NCBI GenBank assembly: GCA_020634435.1
Contig: JACKBS010000010.1
Span: forward strand, 124,001-188,000
DNA length: 64,000 bases
Reading direction: 5' to 3'
Source of the DNA: Ardenticatenaceae bacterium
Lineage (GTDB): Bacteria; Chloroflexota; Anaerolineae; Promineifilales; Promineifilaceae
The notes beneath the pieces are model-generated. The model searched no databases. It saw only the letters and a list, made by a program, of their open reading frames with translations, and was not told the origin of the DNA. Position 1 is the stretch's first letter. Every line of letters begins with the position of its first letter. The position numbers and the translations under genes were made by a program. This document shows, piece by piece, positions 25,447 through 33,899 of the stretch.

Positions 25447-26058
25447 ATGCTAGTTTTTGCGCTTCGGCATTACTTTCTCTATCATTCCCGCGCTATGATT
25501 CCTGACTATTTTGCGATTATCGGCGCGGTCCTGGGTTCGCTGGGCGGATTCTACTATTTGTACGAAACGGCCGTTGGCAAAGTCCAGCCCAACCGGGTTA
25601 CCTGGCTGCTTTGGGGCTTGTTCCCCATGATTATTTTTGTCGCTCAGCGGGTGCAAGGCGTTGAAAATTTGTCGTGGGCCACCTTCGCCGCTGGCTTTAA
25701 CCCGCTGCTTATCGTCCTGGTTTCCTTCATCAACAGAAAAGCGTACTGGAAGAGCGAGCCAAGAGATTACCTGCTCATGGCCGCGGCGACCGTCGGGCTT
25801 ATTCTGTGGGCCATCACCAGGGAGCCTAATCTGGCGATCATCTTTTCGCTTATTGCCGATCTGTTTGCCGGTTTACCGACCGTGATCAAAGCGTACAAAT
25901 ACCCCGAAACCGAGAGCTGGCTGGCTTATGCCATTAGCGCCGTTGGCTTTGGCGTTGGGGTCTTGGCTATACAGACATTCACTTTTGAAAACTACGCGTT
26001 CATCGCCTACATATTTATCCTCAACGCCCTGCTCGCTATTTTTGCCGCGCGAAAGTAA
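25447..26058 (+). CDS. Seven-helix-type membrane protein of unknown function
   Basis: The protein of about 203 residues has roughly six or seven hydrophobic segments and resembles the SemiSWEET/PQ-loop arrangement loosely: IIGAVLGSLGGFYYLYETAVGKVQPNRVTWLLWG and later LIADLFAGLPTVIKAYKYPETESWLAYAISAVGFG, two similar blocks with P and W residues at matching places. This internal repeat suggests two triple-helix bundles. Family assignment is tentative. The start ATG at 25447 has AAGGA upstream; an in-frame ATG at 25495 (MIPDYFAII) is an alternative. Confidence 0.65.
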   Translation: MLVFALRHYFLYHSRAMIPDYFAIIGAVLGSLGGFYYLYETAVGKVQPNRVTWLLWGLFPMIIFVAQRVQGVENLSWATFAAGFNPLLIVLVSFINRKAYWKSEPRDYLLMAAATVGLILWAITREPNLAIIFSLIADLFAGLPTVIKAYKYPETESWLAYAISAVGFGVGVLAIQTFTFENYAFIAYIFILNALLAIFAARK

Positions 26059-26185
26059 ACAAGAGCGCTGCCTGGGTGGGGAAACGGCCGTTTCCTCACA
26101 TTCCCCTCATTCCCAAAACCACATACCGGAAATTTAACACCTCCTTCGTTCATTGCCGCATAACTACAAAGGAGATTGTATTGTC

Positions 26186-28360
26186 ATGAATGCGAAAAAG
26201 AGTCCTCAGTATCAGATTAATCTCAACCTTATCAATAAAGACCCTAAAGGCCCGTCGCCAGCTTTGCAAGCGTATGTGTTCAGCAAAAATGGCACCCTGC
26301 TGGGCAGCGCCCCGGTGGAAAAAGATACGGCCGTTGTGCGCCTCCCCGAAAACCTGAACGGTCACAACGTCGATGTCATCCTTGGCCCCCAGACAGAAAA
26401 AGACCAACCAGCCCCCACCGCCGGGGCGCTCAAGCGCATGGGCGCCTATGTCAAACCAACACAGTATCTGTTGGAAAAGCCCCAGCTGGACCTGAACGTC
26501 CCGATTGAAATTTTCCCCAACTGGTGTTTTTGTTTTGTCCACGGCCGTTTGGTCAAGCGCGTCACCTTGCCCGATGGCACGATTGGCGAATTTGCGGTTT
26601 GTCACGCGCGCGTGCACATCTGCGAAGTGGATTACATTCCGCTGGTCATTGCCAAGCTGCCTGATTCCATCCTCTTGCGCCTGCGCGAAGACATTCTGGA
26701 CAAGCTCAAGCTGTACCCCTGGCCGCCCGTCCCGCCCATCCCGGATCCCGGTCCGCGACGGGTAGTCGAGCAGGTGCAGATGGCGCGTGTGTCGCCCATC
26801 GCTTCCTTTAGCGCGGTGCAGCAGAACTCCTTGATGGCTTTGTCGGGGGTTACGGCCGTATCCCAAGTCCGCTACCAGCTGTCCAACCTGTCCGAGATCA
26901 TCAAAATTTATCTGTGCGACTGGTTGTACCTGTGGCCCTACTTCACCAAAGAGTGCTTCCGCACTGTTGAAGTAGACAACGAAGGCCGGTTCAGCGCCCT
27001 GTTTGCCTACGACTGCAAAGACAAACCCGACCTGTACTTCTGGGTCGAGCAGTTCAACGAAGGTGCCTGGCACACCGTCTACAAGCCGAGCATCGGTTGC
27101 GGCACCCATTGGAACTATGAATGTGGCACCGAAGTCGTCATCAACGTGCCCGGTGCCGTGGCTTGCCAGGAACCGCCCTACGACATTCCGCCTGGTGTTA
27201 CTTTGTTTGTGCTGCCCTACGCCATTGGCAACACGCCAATTTGGGGCATCCCGGCTGGTGCGCCGCCTGCGCCTAACGGCTGGCTGCGGTCCGATGGCTT
27301 CGTCAACTACCATTCTGGCTCTTCGTTGGGCTGGCTGTACGACGCGCCGTTTGGCGAAGTGCTGAGCTTCATCCACGACGATTCCTACTTCATCCCGTCC
27401 AATGGCATCAAGTATTACCGTTACTCCTTCCGGCGGGCCAACCCGTCCAGCCCGAACACCGGGGCCAGCGATACCTCCTGGACGCCGATTGCTACGTCGC
27501 TATCCCGCGGCTACCGCATGGAATACTCTGACCGTCTGCCTACGTACGAATCGTATCCGGTAGGGCCGGTCACCGTCGGGTCGCAGACTGGCTTGTTTGA
27601 GTTCAAACCGCAAACGCCACCCGCACGGCCGTCTGATCCGGCAACAGTGGTAGCGCGTGAATGGGTGCGGGGTAATTTGGGCGAAGTGGCTGCCAGTTGG
27701 GACACCCGCGTGGCGGCTCCGCCCCTCTCCACCACCAACACCAGCGACGACGCTGGCGATTTTGAAGTCAAAATCGAAGTGTTCGACAAAAATGGCAATC
27801 AGGTCATGCCCGGCGCTGCCACCTTCCGCTTCCTGGCGCGCAACTTTGATGGCACCACCACTCGCCTGGCCACGGCCGCTGAAGTGGACGGCGGTGCCTA
27901 TGTGCTCACGGTGCATGTGGACAACAACATGGTTTCGGCCGATCTGCCCCAACCGAGCATCGGCGGCGTGGCGGCCAGCGACGATTGTGGCTTCTTGCGC
28001 TACGAACCGGGTGATTTGGTTCACGTGCGCTACCTGGCAGCCCATCCGAACAACCAGGCTGTGTTCCGCTTTGTCATCAAGCGCGGTTCCAACACGCTGA
28101 GCCTGGCCTCGACGCAGGCTCCCTACGTGGAAACTGGGTCTGCTACGGCTCCCACCGACACATCGCCCTACAGCAAAGTGGGTGACTACTACCAGCGCTT
28201 CTTTACGCCTGGCGAGCTGGTTGGTAGCTGTATTAATGCGGCTTTTGCGGCCAGCCTGGGTGTGTACGGCAAGGCGACCAACGGTTGGGAACGGCTGGGT
28301 TGGGACACGTCCCGGCTCATCGCCTTTGCCCTGGCCGAGCAGGTAGACTCTGAACCGTAG
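26186..28360 (+). CDS. Large conserved-looking protein of unknown function
   Basis: About 724 residues, with no signal peptide or transmembrane helix. The start MNAKKSPQYQINLNLINKD leads into a beta-rich, carboxypeptidase-regulatory-like segment to about residue 75. A cysteine-rich block follows (FPNWCFCFVHGRL, FAVCHARVHICEVDYIPL), then a proline stretch LYPWPPVPPIPDPGP, then a long region with CDWLYLWPYFTKECF, CGTHWNYECGTEVVINVP and a C-terminal beta-sandwich-like domain. Histidine and cysteine pairs could bind metal. AAAGGAGAT lies 11 bases before the ATG. I cannot name a family. It is bounded by a terminator and stands alone, and ACGGCCGT is frequent in it. Confidence 0.75.
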   Translation: MNAKKSPQYQINLNLINKDPKGPSPALQAYVFSKNGTLLGSAPVEKDTAVVRLPENLNGHNVDVILGPQTEKDQPAPTAGALKRMGAYVKPTQYLLEKPQLDLNVPIEIFPNWCFCFVHGRLVKRVTLPDGTIGEFAVCHARVHICEVDYIPLVIAKLPDSILLRLREDILDKLKLYPWPPVPPIPDPGPRRVVEQVQMARVSPIASFSAVQQNSLMALSGVTAVSQVRYQLSNLSEIIKIYLCDWLYLWPYFTKECFRTVEVDNEGRFSALFAYDCKDKPDLYFWVEQFNEGAWHTVYKPSIGCGTHWNYECGTEVVINVPGAVACQEPPYDIPPGVTLFVLPYAIGNTPIWGIPAGAPPAPNGWLRSDGFVNYHSGSSLGWLYDAPFGEVLSFIHDDSYFIPSNGIKYYRYSFRRANPSSPNTGASDTSWTPIATSLSRGYRMEYSDRLPTYESYPVGPVTVGSQTGLFEFKPQTPPARPSDPATVVAREWVRGNLGEVAASWDTRVAAPPLSTTNTSDDAGDFEVKIEVFDKNGNQVMPGAATFRFLARNFDGTTTRLATAAEVDGGAYVLTVHVDNNMVSADLPQPSIGGVAASDDCGFLRYEPGDLVHVRYLAAHPNNQAVFRFVIKRGSNTLSLASTQAPYVETGSATAPTDTSPYSKVGDYYQRFFTPGELVGSCINAAFAASLGVYGKATNGWERLGWDTSRLIAFALAEQVDSEP

Positions 28361-28384
28361 AACACCGTTGTGTTTGCGTAAATA

Positions 28385-28417
28385 AAAAAGGCCGCTGTTT
28401 TCACCAGCGGCCTTTTT
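28385..28417. terminator. Bidirectional Rho-independent terminator
   Basis: A 13-bp perfect stem (28385-28397 with 28405-28417) has five A on one side and five T on the other, with a 7-base loop. It lies between two convergent genes and suits both. Confidence 0.92.
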
Positions 28418-28440
28418 ACATTTAATTATGTTGAAAAGGA

Positions 28441-28635
28441 TTAGGCTTGGGTGGCAACGGCCGTTTTCTGCCCAACCTTCCAATTTTTGAATAAGGTGCT
28501 CAAATCAGGTAAACGGAAGTTGTATTCTCGGTCAACTTTGCCGGTTTGGTTCGTCAGACGACGTTCTTTAGCATCTTCAATGACCGCATTTACACGAGCT
28601 TCCGCAATTTTTTCATCCATGTAAAAATATAGCAT
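28441..28635 (-). CDS. Small hypothetical protein, 64 residues
   Basis: The protein reads MLYFYMDEKIAEARVNAVIED, then KERRLTNQTGKVDREYNFRLP and KNWKVGQKTAVATQA. It is soluble and charged, with one helical half. GGAGAGTACAAA precedes the ATG, a good ribosome site, so it is likely expressed. No family is recognised. It faces the large unknown protein across a shared terminator. Its last codons (T-A-V-A-T-Q-A) include an ACGGCCGT copy at 28458. Confidence 0.6.
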   Translation of the reverse strand: MLYFYMDEKIAEARVNAVIEDAKERRLTNQTGKVDREYNFRLPDLSTLFKNWKVGQKTAVATQA

Positions 28636-28721
28636 TTTGTACTCTCCTTAGATGTTTTAACTCGTTTTCACATCCAATTAGCTCTTTTTCATTTCGTAAC
28701 GCTGATAGTATGCCAGATGCC

Positions 28722-28794
28722 CGTAACCCTTCCGTGACCACAGCGTGACCAACCGTGCCAAACTGCGTTAAAAATGCAGTTTTCTACCGTGACA
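28722..28794 (+). promoter_or_regulatory. Direct repeats with 11-bp period, probable BTAD-regulator binding site
   Basis: CGTAACC (28722), CGTGACC (28733), CGTGACC (28744) and CGTGCCA (28754) follow each other at 11, 11 and 10 bases, with a further CGTGACA at 28788 near a possible -10 region. OmpR-like BTAD/SARP regulators bind heptamer direct repeats spaced by one helix turn. The array lies 105-180 bases before the regulator gene and suggests autoregulation. Confidence 0.6.
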
Positions 28795-28898
28795 ATATGG
28801 TAAAATTTTCCTATGACGTCTGGTGATTGCTTACAAATTTGTAGGCATAACCTCATGCCAACTGACTATTGAAAAGGAACGGCTGAACGTCTTTAATC

Positions 28899-31800
28899 AT
28901 GGGCATGTTTGATCTATCCATTTCCCTCTTGGGTCCTTTTTCGGCGTCGTTGGGCGATGAGCCGCTCTACAAATTTCGCACGAATAAGGTCCAGGCGTTG
29001 CTGATCTACCTGGCCATGGAAGCGGAGCAGGTGCATCGGCGTGAGGCTCTGATGAATTTGCTCTGGCCGGATTTGCCCCAGCCGTCGGCCCAGGTGAATT
29101 TGCGCCAGACCATTTATCGCTTGCGGCAAGCCATCCCCGAAGTGACGCCCAAAGAGGGGCAGCAGCCGGTCCCGTTTCTCATCTCCGAGCGGCAAACGGT
29201 GCAAATAAACCCCGAGGCGAGCTTTTACCTGGATGTTGCTGCTTTTTTGGCGCAGATCGAACAGAATCCGGCGCAGGCTGTTAACCTGTACCGCGATGAT
29301 TTTCTGAGTGATTTTTACCTGTCGGACAGCAATGAATTTGAGGAATGGGCCCAAACGCAGCGCGAATTTTTGCGCCGCCAGGTTTTGGATGCGCTGGATG
29401 AATTAACGGAACAATGTCTGGCAACGGCCGTTTACGACCAGGCCCAAACTTATGCGTGGAAGCAGCTGGAAATTGACAAGCTGCGCGAGAGCGCCTACCG
29501 TCAGCTGATGATCGCCCTGATGCAAAGCGGGCAGCGCAGTGCCGCCCTGGCCCAGTACCAAACCTGCCGCGACCATTTGCGCGAGGAGTTGGACGTGGCG
29601 CCAACGGCCGAAACCGTGGCGCTGTACGAACAAATTCAGGCCAACATGCTGCCCCAGCCGGCACCTGCGGCCAAGAAGAGTAAAGCAGAAAACGGCCGTT
29701 TCCCCATCATTTTAATGACCGATATCGAAGGCGTTGTTCAGCTCTGGGACCGCTACCAGCAGGAGATGATCCCCGCTTTGCATCGCCACAATACCATTCT
29801 AGAGCAGTTGATCCCTCAATACGGCGGGCACATCCTGGAATTTCAGGGGGATAAGGTCAGTGCGGCGTTTGAAAACGGCCGTCCGCTGGCTTGTGCTCTG
29901 GCCATTCAGGAAGCGTTTGGCCAAGAACGGTGGGGTCGCCCCGGTGAGCTGCGGGTGCGGATTGGTTTACATGGTGGGGCGGTGGAGGCAACGGCCGTTG
30001 CCCAAACCCTGCCCATCACCGCCGCTGCCTGGGGTGGGCAAATTGTGGCCTCCGCATTTGTGCAGGAGAACCTTGCCTTACCCCCAGGTGCCTACTGGCG
30101 CGACCTGGGTGAGCGTCTCCTGGTCCAGACCGAGGCGCCCCAACATCTATACGGATTGATGCACCCCGACTTGCCGCACCAGTTTTTCCCACCGGTTCCG
30201 GTGCTGGCGCAACCAGAAAAGAGCTTGCCGGTTACGAGTGTCGTGCTAAATAATTTGCCGCCGCAGCCTACGCCGTTTGTCGGTCGTGATGAGGAGTTAG
30301 CCGCTTTAGACGCTCTTCTGATTGACCCCGAAAGGCGGCTCATTGCCATTGTCGGGCCGGGCGGCATGGGCAAAACACGGCTTGCCCTGGCGGCGGCTGA
30401 GAGGCAGCTGACGGATTCAAGCGCTTTCCCGCACGGTGTCTTTTTTGTCAATCTGGCGGCTATTCAAACGGCCGATCAGATGATTCCGGCCATCGCCCAC
30501 GCCCTGAAGCTGCCGTTGGACAGCGGCCGACAGGATGATCGCACGGATCCGATGTCGGGCGAAAGCCTCCCCGCCAAAGATCAGCTGCTCGACTATTTGC
30601 GGCACAAACGGTTGCTCCTCATTTTGGATAATTTTGAGCACGTGCTCGATGGGGCGGAGCTGGTAGCGGATATTTTGCAGGCGGCCCCACTGGTGCAAAT
30701 TATCGTCACTTCGCGCGAGCGTTTGCAATTGCTTGAGGAGCAGGTTTATCCGATTAAAGGGTTGGACTTTCCCGATTGGGACACACTGGATGAGGCGCGG
30801 CAATCTCCGGCGGTGCGCCTGTTTTTGCAGGCGGCCCATCGCGTCCAGCCAGAGTTTGTCCTGACCGCGGAGGATTTGCCGGATTTGGCGCGTATTTGCC
30901 GGGCAGTGGGGGGAATGCCCCTGAGCCTGGAACTGGCCGCTTCCTGGGTGGATACGCTTTCGCTGCCGGACCTGGCCGATGAAATTGAAAACAGCCTCAA
31001 CCTGCTTGAGACCGAGATGCGCAACATGCCGGAGCGCCATCGCAGCATTCGCGCCGTTTTTGATTATTCCTGGCAGCAGCTCAGTGCCAATGACCAGGCT
31101 GTTTTTGCGCAACTGGCCGTCTTTCGGGGTGGCTTTACGCGAACGGCCGCCCAAAAAATTACCAACGCTTCTATCCGCACGCTGGCCAATCTGGTCAATA
31201 AATCGCTGCTGCAATACAACCAGCAGCGGGACCGGTACGAGCTGCATGAATTGGTACGCCAATATGCGGCGGAGAAGTTGGCGGAAGATGCGGGGGTAGA
31301 AACGGCCGTACACACCCGGCACAGCCATTTTTACTGCGGTCTTGTGCAGCATCGCAAAAACCAGCTCAAGGCAGGTCAATTGCAGACCGCCCTGGCGCAC
31401 ATTGAAGCCGATCAGGAGAATGCGCGCGCGGCCTGGGAATGGGCTGTGGCCCAAGGGGATGTGACTGGGATTGATCTGGCCATCAGTGGGCTGTGCCGCT
31501 TTTATGACATACGCGATCGGCTGTACGATGGCCTGGCCATTTGTGAGGCGGCCAGCCTAAAACTGCGCCAACTGCCCGAATCGCCCACCTCGCAGCGTGT
31601 GCTGGCTAAGACACTCACCTGGTACACGCGCTTTCTGGGGTACTTTGGCGCAGTAGATAAAATCAAACATACGTTTGCCGAAATAACCAGCTTGCTGGCG
31701 CAGGCTGAACAATCCCAGGAGGACGTTCGGGCCGAAAAAGCGTTTGCCCTTTCGACCATGGGCAAATTTAACGCTTTTGAAGAAAAGAATCAGGCGTGTG

Positions 31801-32957
31801 CTGTGGACGAGTTGGAGCAAAGTTTGGCGTTGGTTCGGCAGTTGGGCGATCGCTACGGTGAATTTAGTGCCCAAAATGCGCTGGGCAACATCGCCCGTCG
31901 CATGGGCAATTACCACGAAGCACGCCACCGTTTTGAGAAAAACTTGGCTGCTGCCCGCGCGCAGCAAAACCAGGGAGAAGCGATCCGGGCTCTGGTGCAG
32001 TTGGGCTGGGTGGCCCGTGATCTGGTTGATTATGAAGAAGCGCGACGGCTGTTTGAAGAGTGTCTGACGCTGTCGCAAACGCAAAACAATGTGTGGGGCA
32101 TCAGTCGCGGGCTGGAAGCGCTGGCATTTTTGGCGCTGTTTCAGGGTGACTTTGCGGCAGCGGGCCGCACCATTGAGCAAGCGTTGGCCATCTCGCGAGA
32201 CAACGGTTTTCGCAGCGACATGGTGAAGCAAGGCGTCAATTTAGCCGTGACCTACTGGCTATCTGGCGATTTTGCCAGGGCAACCGAGCGGCTCATGGAA
32301 GCCAAAGCGTTGGGCCATGATTTGGGCTATCCGTTTGCTTCTGCTTTTCCCACGATTTTTCTGGGTGAACTCCAGGCATTGATGGGCCAATACGAGGCAG
32401 CGCGGGAGAACATTCAGCAGGGCATAGCTTACATCCAGCCAGATTTTTCCAGCCGGTTGTTTTTGCTGGGGCGGGCCTACCGGGTGATGGGATGGCTTGA
32501 TCTGGCTGTGGCACATTCTGGCACTGCGCAAGACTGGTTTGAGCAAAGTACGGCCGCTTATGAATCCCTGGATGATGAGGAGGCAACGGCCTGGACGGCG
32601 GCGGGCTGGGGGCGGGCGCTGTATGGCCTGGGCAGCGTGGAGAAGGCGCAAAAGATGGTGGTGGATGCTTTATGGACGGCCGTTGAGCTGCAAGCGTACA
32701 TTTCCCTGCTGTTCCTGGTGCCTATCGCTACGCTGCTGCTCGATTATCACCGGGAAGACAAGTGGCGCGAGAGGCTGCAAACCCTGGCTTGTCGCGAGCC
32801 CTTTCTGGCCACCGCGCCATTTTTTGCCCGGCAAGTTTGGTCAAAACTTCCGCCTCTCAAGGAGGTACCTGCGGTGGAAGTGGAAAATTTGGCTGGCTTA
32901 CGGCGCGAGTTGTGGACGGCCGTTTCCCAACTATTAGCCGAAGATGTTCTTGCCTGA
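28899..32957 (+). CDS. BTAD/SARP-type regulator with cyclase-like, NB-ARC and TPR domains
   Basis: The 1352-residue protein has four parts. Residues about 1-95 form an OmpR/SARP winged helix (LSISLLGPFSASLGDEPLYKF). About 95-250 is the BTAD domain with TPR-like helices. About 265-420 resembles a class III nucleotide cyclase (ILMTDIEGVVQLWDRY, LEFQGDKVSAAF) but lacks the N-x-x-x-R catalytic pair, so it is probably inactive. About 455-780 is an NB-ARC-type ATPase (Walker A GPGGMGKTRLAL, Walker B LLLILDNFEHV, VTSRERLQL). The rest, to about 1350, is TPR superhelix. Such proteins activate genes after ATP/ligand signals. Upstream direct repeats fit its own binding sites. The target genes are unknown. 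Confidence 0.9.
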   Translation: MGMFDLSISLLGPFSASLGDEPLYKFRTNKVQALLIYLAMEAEQVHRREALMNLLWPDLPQPSAQVNLRQTIYRLRQAIPEVTPKEGQQPVPFLISERQTVQINPEASFYLDVAAFLAQIEQNPAQAVNLYRDDFLSDFYLSDSNEFEEWAQTQREFLRRQVLDALDELTEQCLATAVYDQAQTYAWKQLEIDKLRESAYRQLMIALMQSGQRSAALAQYQTCRDHLREELDVAPTAETVALYEQIQANMLPQPAPAAKKSKAENGRFPIILMTDIEGVVQLWDRYQQEMIPALHRHNTILEQLIPQYGGHILEFQGDKVSAAFENGRPLACALAIQEAFGQERWGRPGELRVRIGLHGGAVEATAVAQTLPITAAAWGGQIVASAFVQENLALPPGAYWRDLGERLLVQTEAPQHLYGLMHPDLPHQFFPPVPVLAQPEKSLPVTSVVLNNLPPQPTPFVGRDEELAALDALLIDPERRLIAIVGPGGMGKTRLALAAAERQLTDSSAFPHGVFFVNLAAIQTADQMIPAIAHALKLPLDSGRQDDRTDPMSGESLPAKDQLLDYLRHKRLLLILDNFEHVLDGAELVADILQAAPLVQIIVTSRERLQLLEEQVYPIKGLDFPDWDTLDEARQSPAVRLFLQAAHRVQPEFVLTAEDLPDLARICRAVGGMPLSLELAASWVDTLSLPDLADEIENSLNLLETEMRNMPERHRSIRAVFDYSWQQLSANDQAVFAQLAVFRGGFTRTAAQKITNASIRTLANLVNKSLLQYNQQRDRYELHELVRQYAAEKLAEDAGVETAVHTRHSHFYCGLVQHRKNQLKAGQLQTALAHIEADQENARAAWEWAVAQGDVTGIDLAISGLCRFYDIRDRLYDGLAICEAASLKLRQLPESPTSQRVLAKTLTWYTRFLGYFGAVDKIKHTFAEITSLLAQAEQSQEDVRAEKAFALSTMGKFNAFEEKNQACAVDELEQSLALVRQLGDRYGEFSAQNALGNIARRMGNYHEARHRFEKNLAAARAQQNQGEAIRALVQLGWVARDLVDYEEARRLFEECLTLSQTQNNVWGISRGLEALAFLALFQGDFAAAGRTIEQALAISRDNGFRSDMVKQGVNLAVTYWLSGDFARATERLMEAKALGHDLGYPFASAFPTIFLGELQALMGQYEAARENIQQGIAYIQPDFSSRLFLLGRAYRVMGWLDLAVAHSGTAQDWFEQSTAAYESLDDEEATAWTAAGWGRALYGLGSVEKAQKMVVDALWTAVELQAYISLLFLVPIATLLLDYHREDKWRERLQTLACREPFLATAPFFARQVWSKLPPLKEVPAVEVENLAGLRRELWTAVSQLLAEDVLA

Positions 32958-32964
32958 GCCCATT

Positions 32965-33219
32965 TTAGTGTCGGAAATGGACAAAAATCCGGCCAAAGTT
33001 CTTGCTGTCCTTTTCTACTCGATGATACAGCTGGCGAATTTCTGGCTGGTTGAGGAAGCGTAAAACGCGCTTTTTGAGCTGCCCGCTACCCTTGCCGGGA
33101 ATAATTTCTACCAGCTCGATACGCCGGTCCACCGCCTCTTGAATAATGCGATTGAGTTCTGCCTCAATTTTGTCGCCCTTGTTGTAGATATCGTGCAAAT
33201 CCAGCTTAAGCTTAGCCAT
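32965..33219 (-). CDS. Stand-alone Smr-domain protein
   Basis: The 84-residue protein has the Smr landmarks: LDLHDIYNKGDKIEAELNRII near the start and the loop PGKGSGQLKKRVLRFL, ending in GRIFVHFRH. The Smr (small MutS-related) domain is known as a nicking or ribonuclease module acting on branched nucleic acid or collided ribosomes; here it occurs without the MutS2 part. LDLH replaces the more usual LDLHG. The gene is convergent with the long BTAD regulator and only 7 bases from its stop. No strong ribosome site is seen. Confidence 0.75.
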   Translation of the reverse strand: MAKLKLDLHDIYNKGDKIEAELNRIIQEAVDRRIELVEIIPGKGSGQLKKRVLRFLNQPEIRQLYHRVEKDSKNFGRIFVHFRH

Positions 33220-33257
33220 AAAAATTTCCTTTGTGTTGCCGCTATTTTAGCCAATTT

Positions 33258-33812
33258 TTAGGGCCAAAACAGTTCCAGGGTGGGGAAGGTGTAAACGGCC
33301 GTTTCCTCAAACCGCTCCCCAAAAAGTCCGAAACTTCGTGTAGACAACGAGTGCTCGCCTTGCCACAGCAGTTCGCGATTGAGCCGCACCGTTATTTCCG
33401 TTTCGCGTACATCGATCCAGATTTCGTTGGGTGCGTCCTCAAAATTCACGTGCGGCCACGGCTGCCAGGGCAGCAGCACCTCATCGGCTTGCTGCACCAG
33501 CACGTAGCCCAGCGGCGAGACGGCCACAACCAATGCGTCATCTGCGTCGCCCAGGGCCAGCCCCACGCCGCTGTCTAAATTGCCAGATTGGAAAACGGCC
33601 GTTCCCCGTACCGAAAAATCTCCGTCAGGCAAGGGGGTATCCAGCCATTTAATGGCTTGGCCCGGTTGGTCCACTGCCAGCGTGGTGGCGGGCAGCGTTT
33701 TTTGTAGCTCGCCCACCGGCTTCGGATCAAACACACCACTGCCAATGAGGATGATGAGCAATACGGCCGTGGCCAGCAAACCCGCCAGCGCACCGCGCAA
33801 AGAAATCGTCAT
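33258..33812 (-). CDS. Membrane-anchored extracytoplasmic protein of unknown function
   Basis: The 184-residue protein has one N-terminal membrane helix (LRGALAGLLATAVLLIILIGSGVF), then an outside domain rich in beta strands (VRGTAVFQSGNLDSGVGLALG, DALVVAVSPLGYVLVQQ, NEIWIDVRETEITVRLN). The pattern resembles the concanavalin/LamG-like jelly roll of cell-surface sugar-binding modules, but I cannot confirm it. Its place just upstream (on the minus strand) of the Smr gene suggests possible co-transcription. It has two ACGGCCGT copies. Confidence 0.6.
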   Translation of the reverse strand: MTISLRGALAGLLATAVLLIILIGSGVFDPKPVGELQKTLPATTLAVDQPGQAIKWLDTPLPDGDFSVRGTAVFQSGNLDSGVGLALGDADDALVVAVSPLGYVLVQQADEVLLPWQPWPHVNFEDAPNEIWIDVRETEITVRLNRELLWQGEHSLSTRSFGLFGERFEETAVYTFPTLELFWP

Positions 33813-33834
33813 ACGGAGAGTTTAGTGGGAACGG

Positions 33835-33875
33835 AAAAGGGAGACAACCAGCTTGCTTCTAGTTGTCTCCCTTTT
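33835..33875 (-). terminator. Terminator of the arabinan operon
   Basis: A 14-bp perfect stem (33835-33848 with 33862-33875), 13-base loop, and a TTTT end on the minus strand lie 25 bases past the stop of the GH127 gene. It should end the long minus-strand arabinan operon. Confidence 0.9.
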
Positions 33876-33899
33876 ACCTAGGAGGAGAAATTATGATAC

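Noticed and set aside
26150..27376. 408-codon open frame on the minus strand
   Set aside because: It lies wholly opposite the 725-residue plus-strand gene, has an unnatural composition, no ribosome site and no domain, and is a shadow of GC-rich codon use.
30417..31454. 345-codon open frame on the minus strand
   Set aside because: It is antisense to the NB-ARC part of the BTAD regulator, with no ribosome site or domain.
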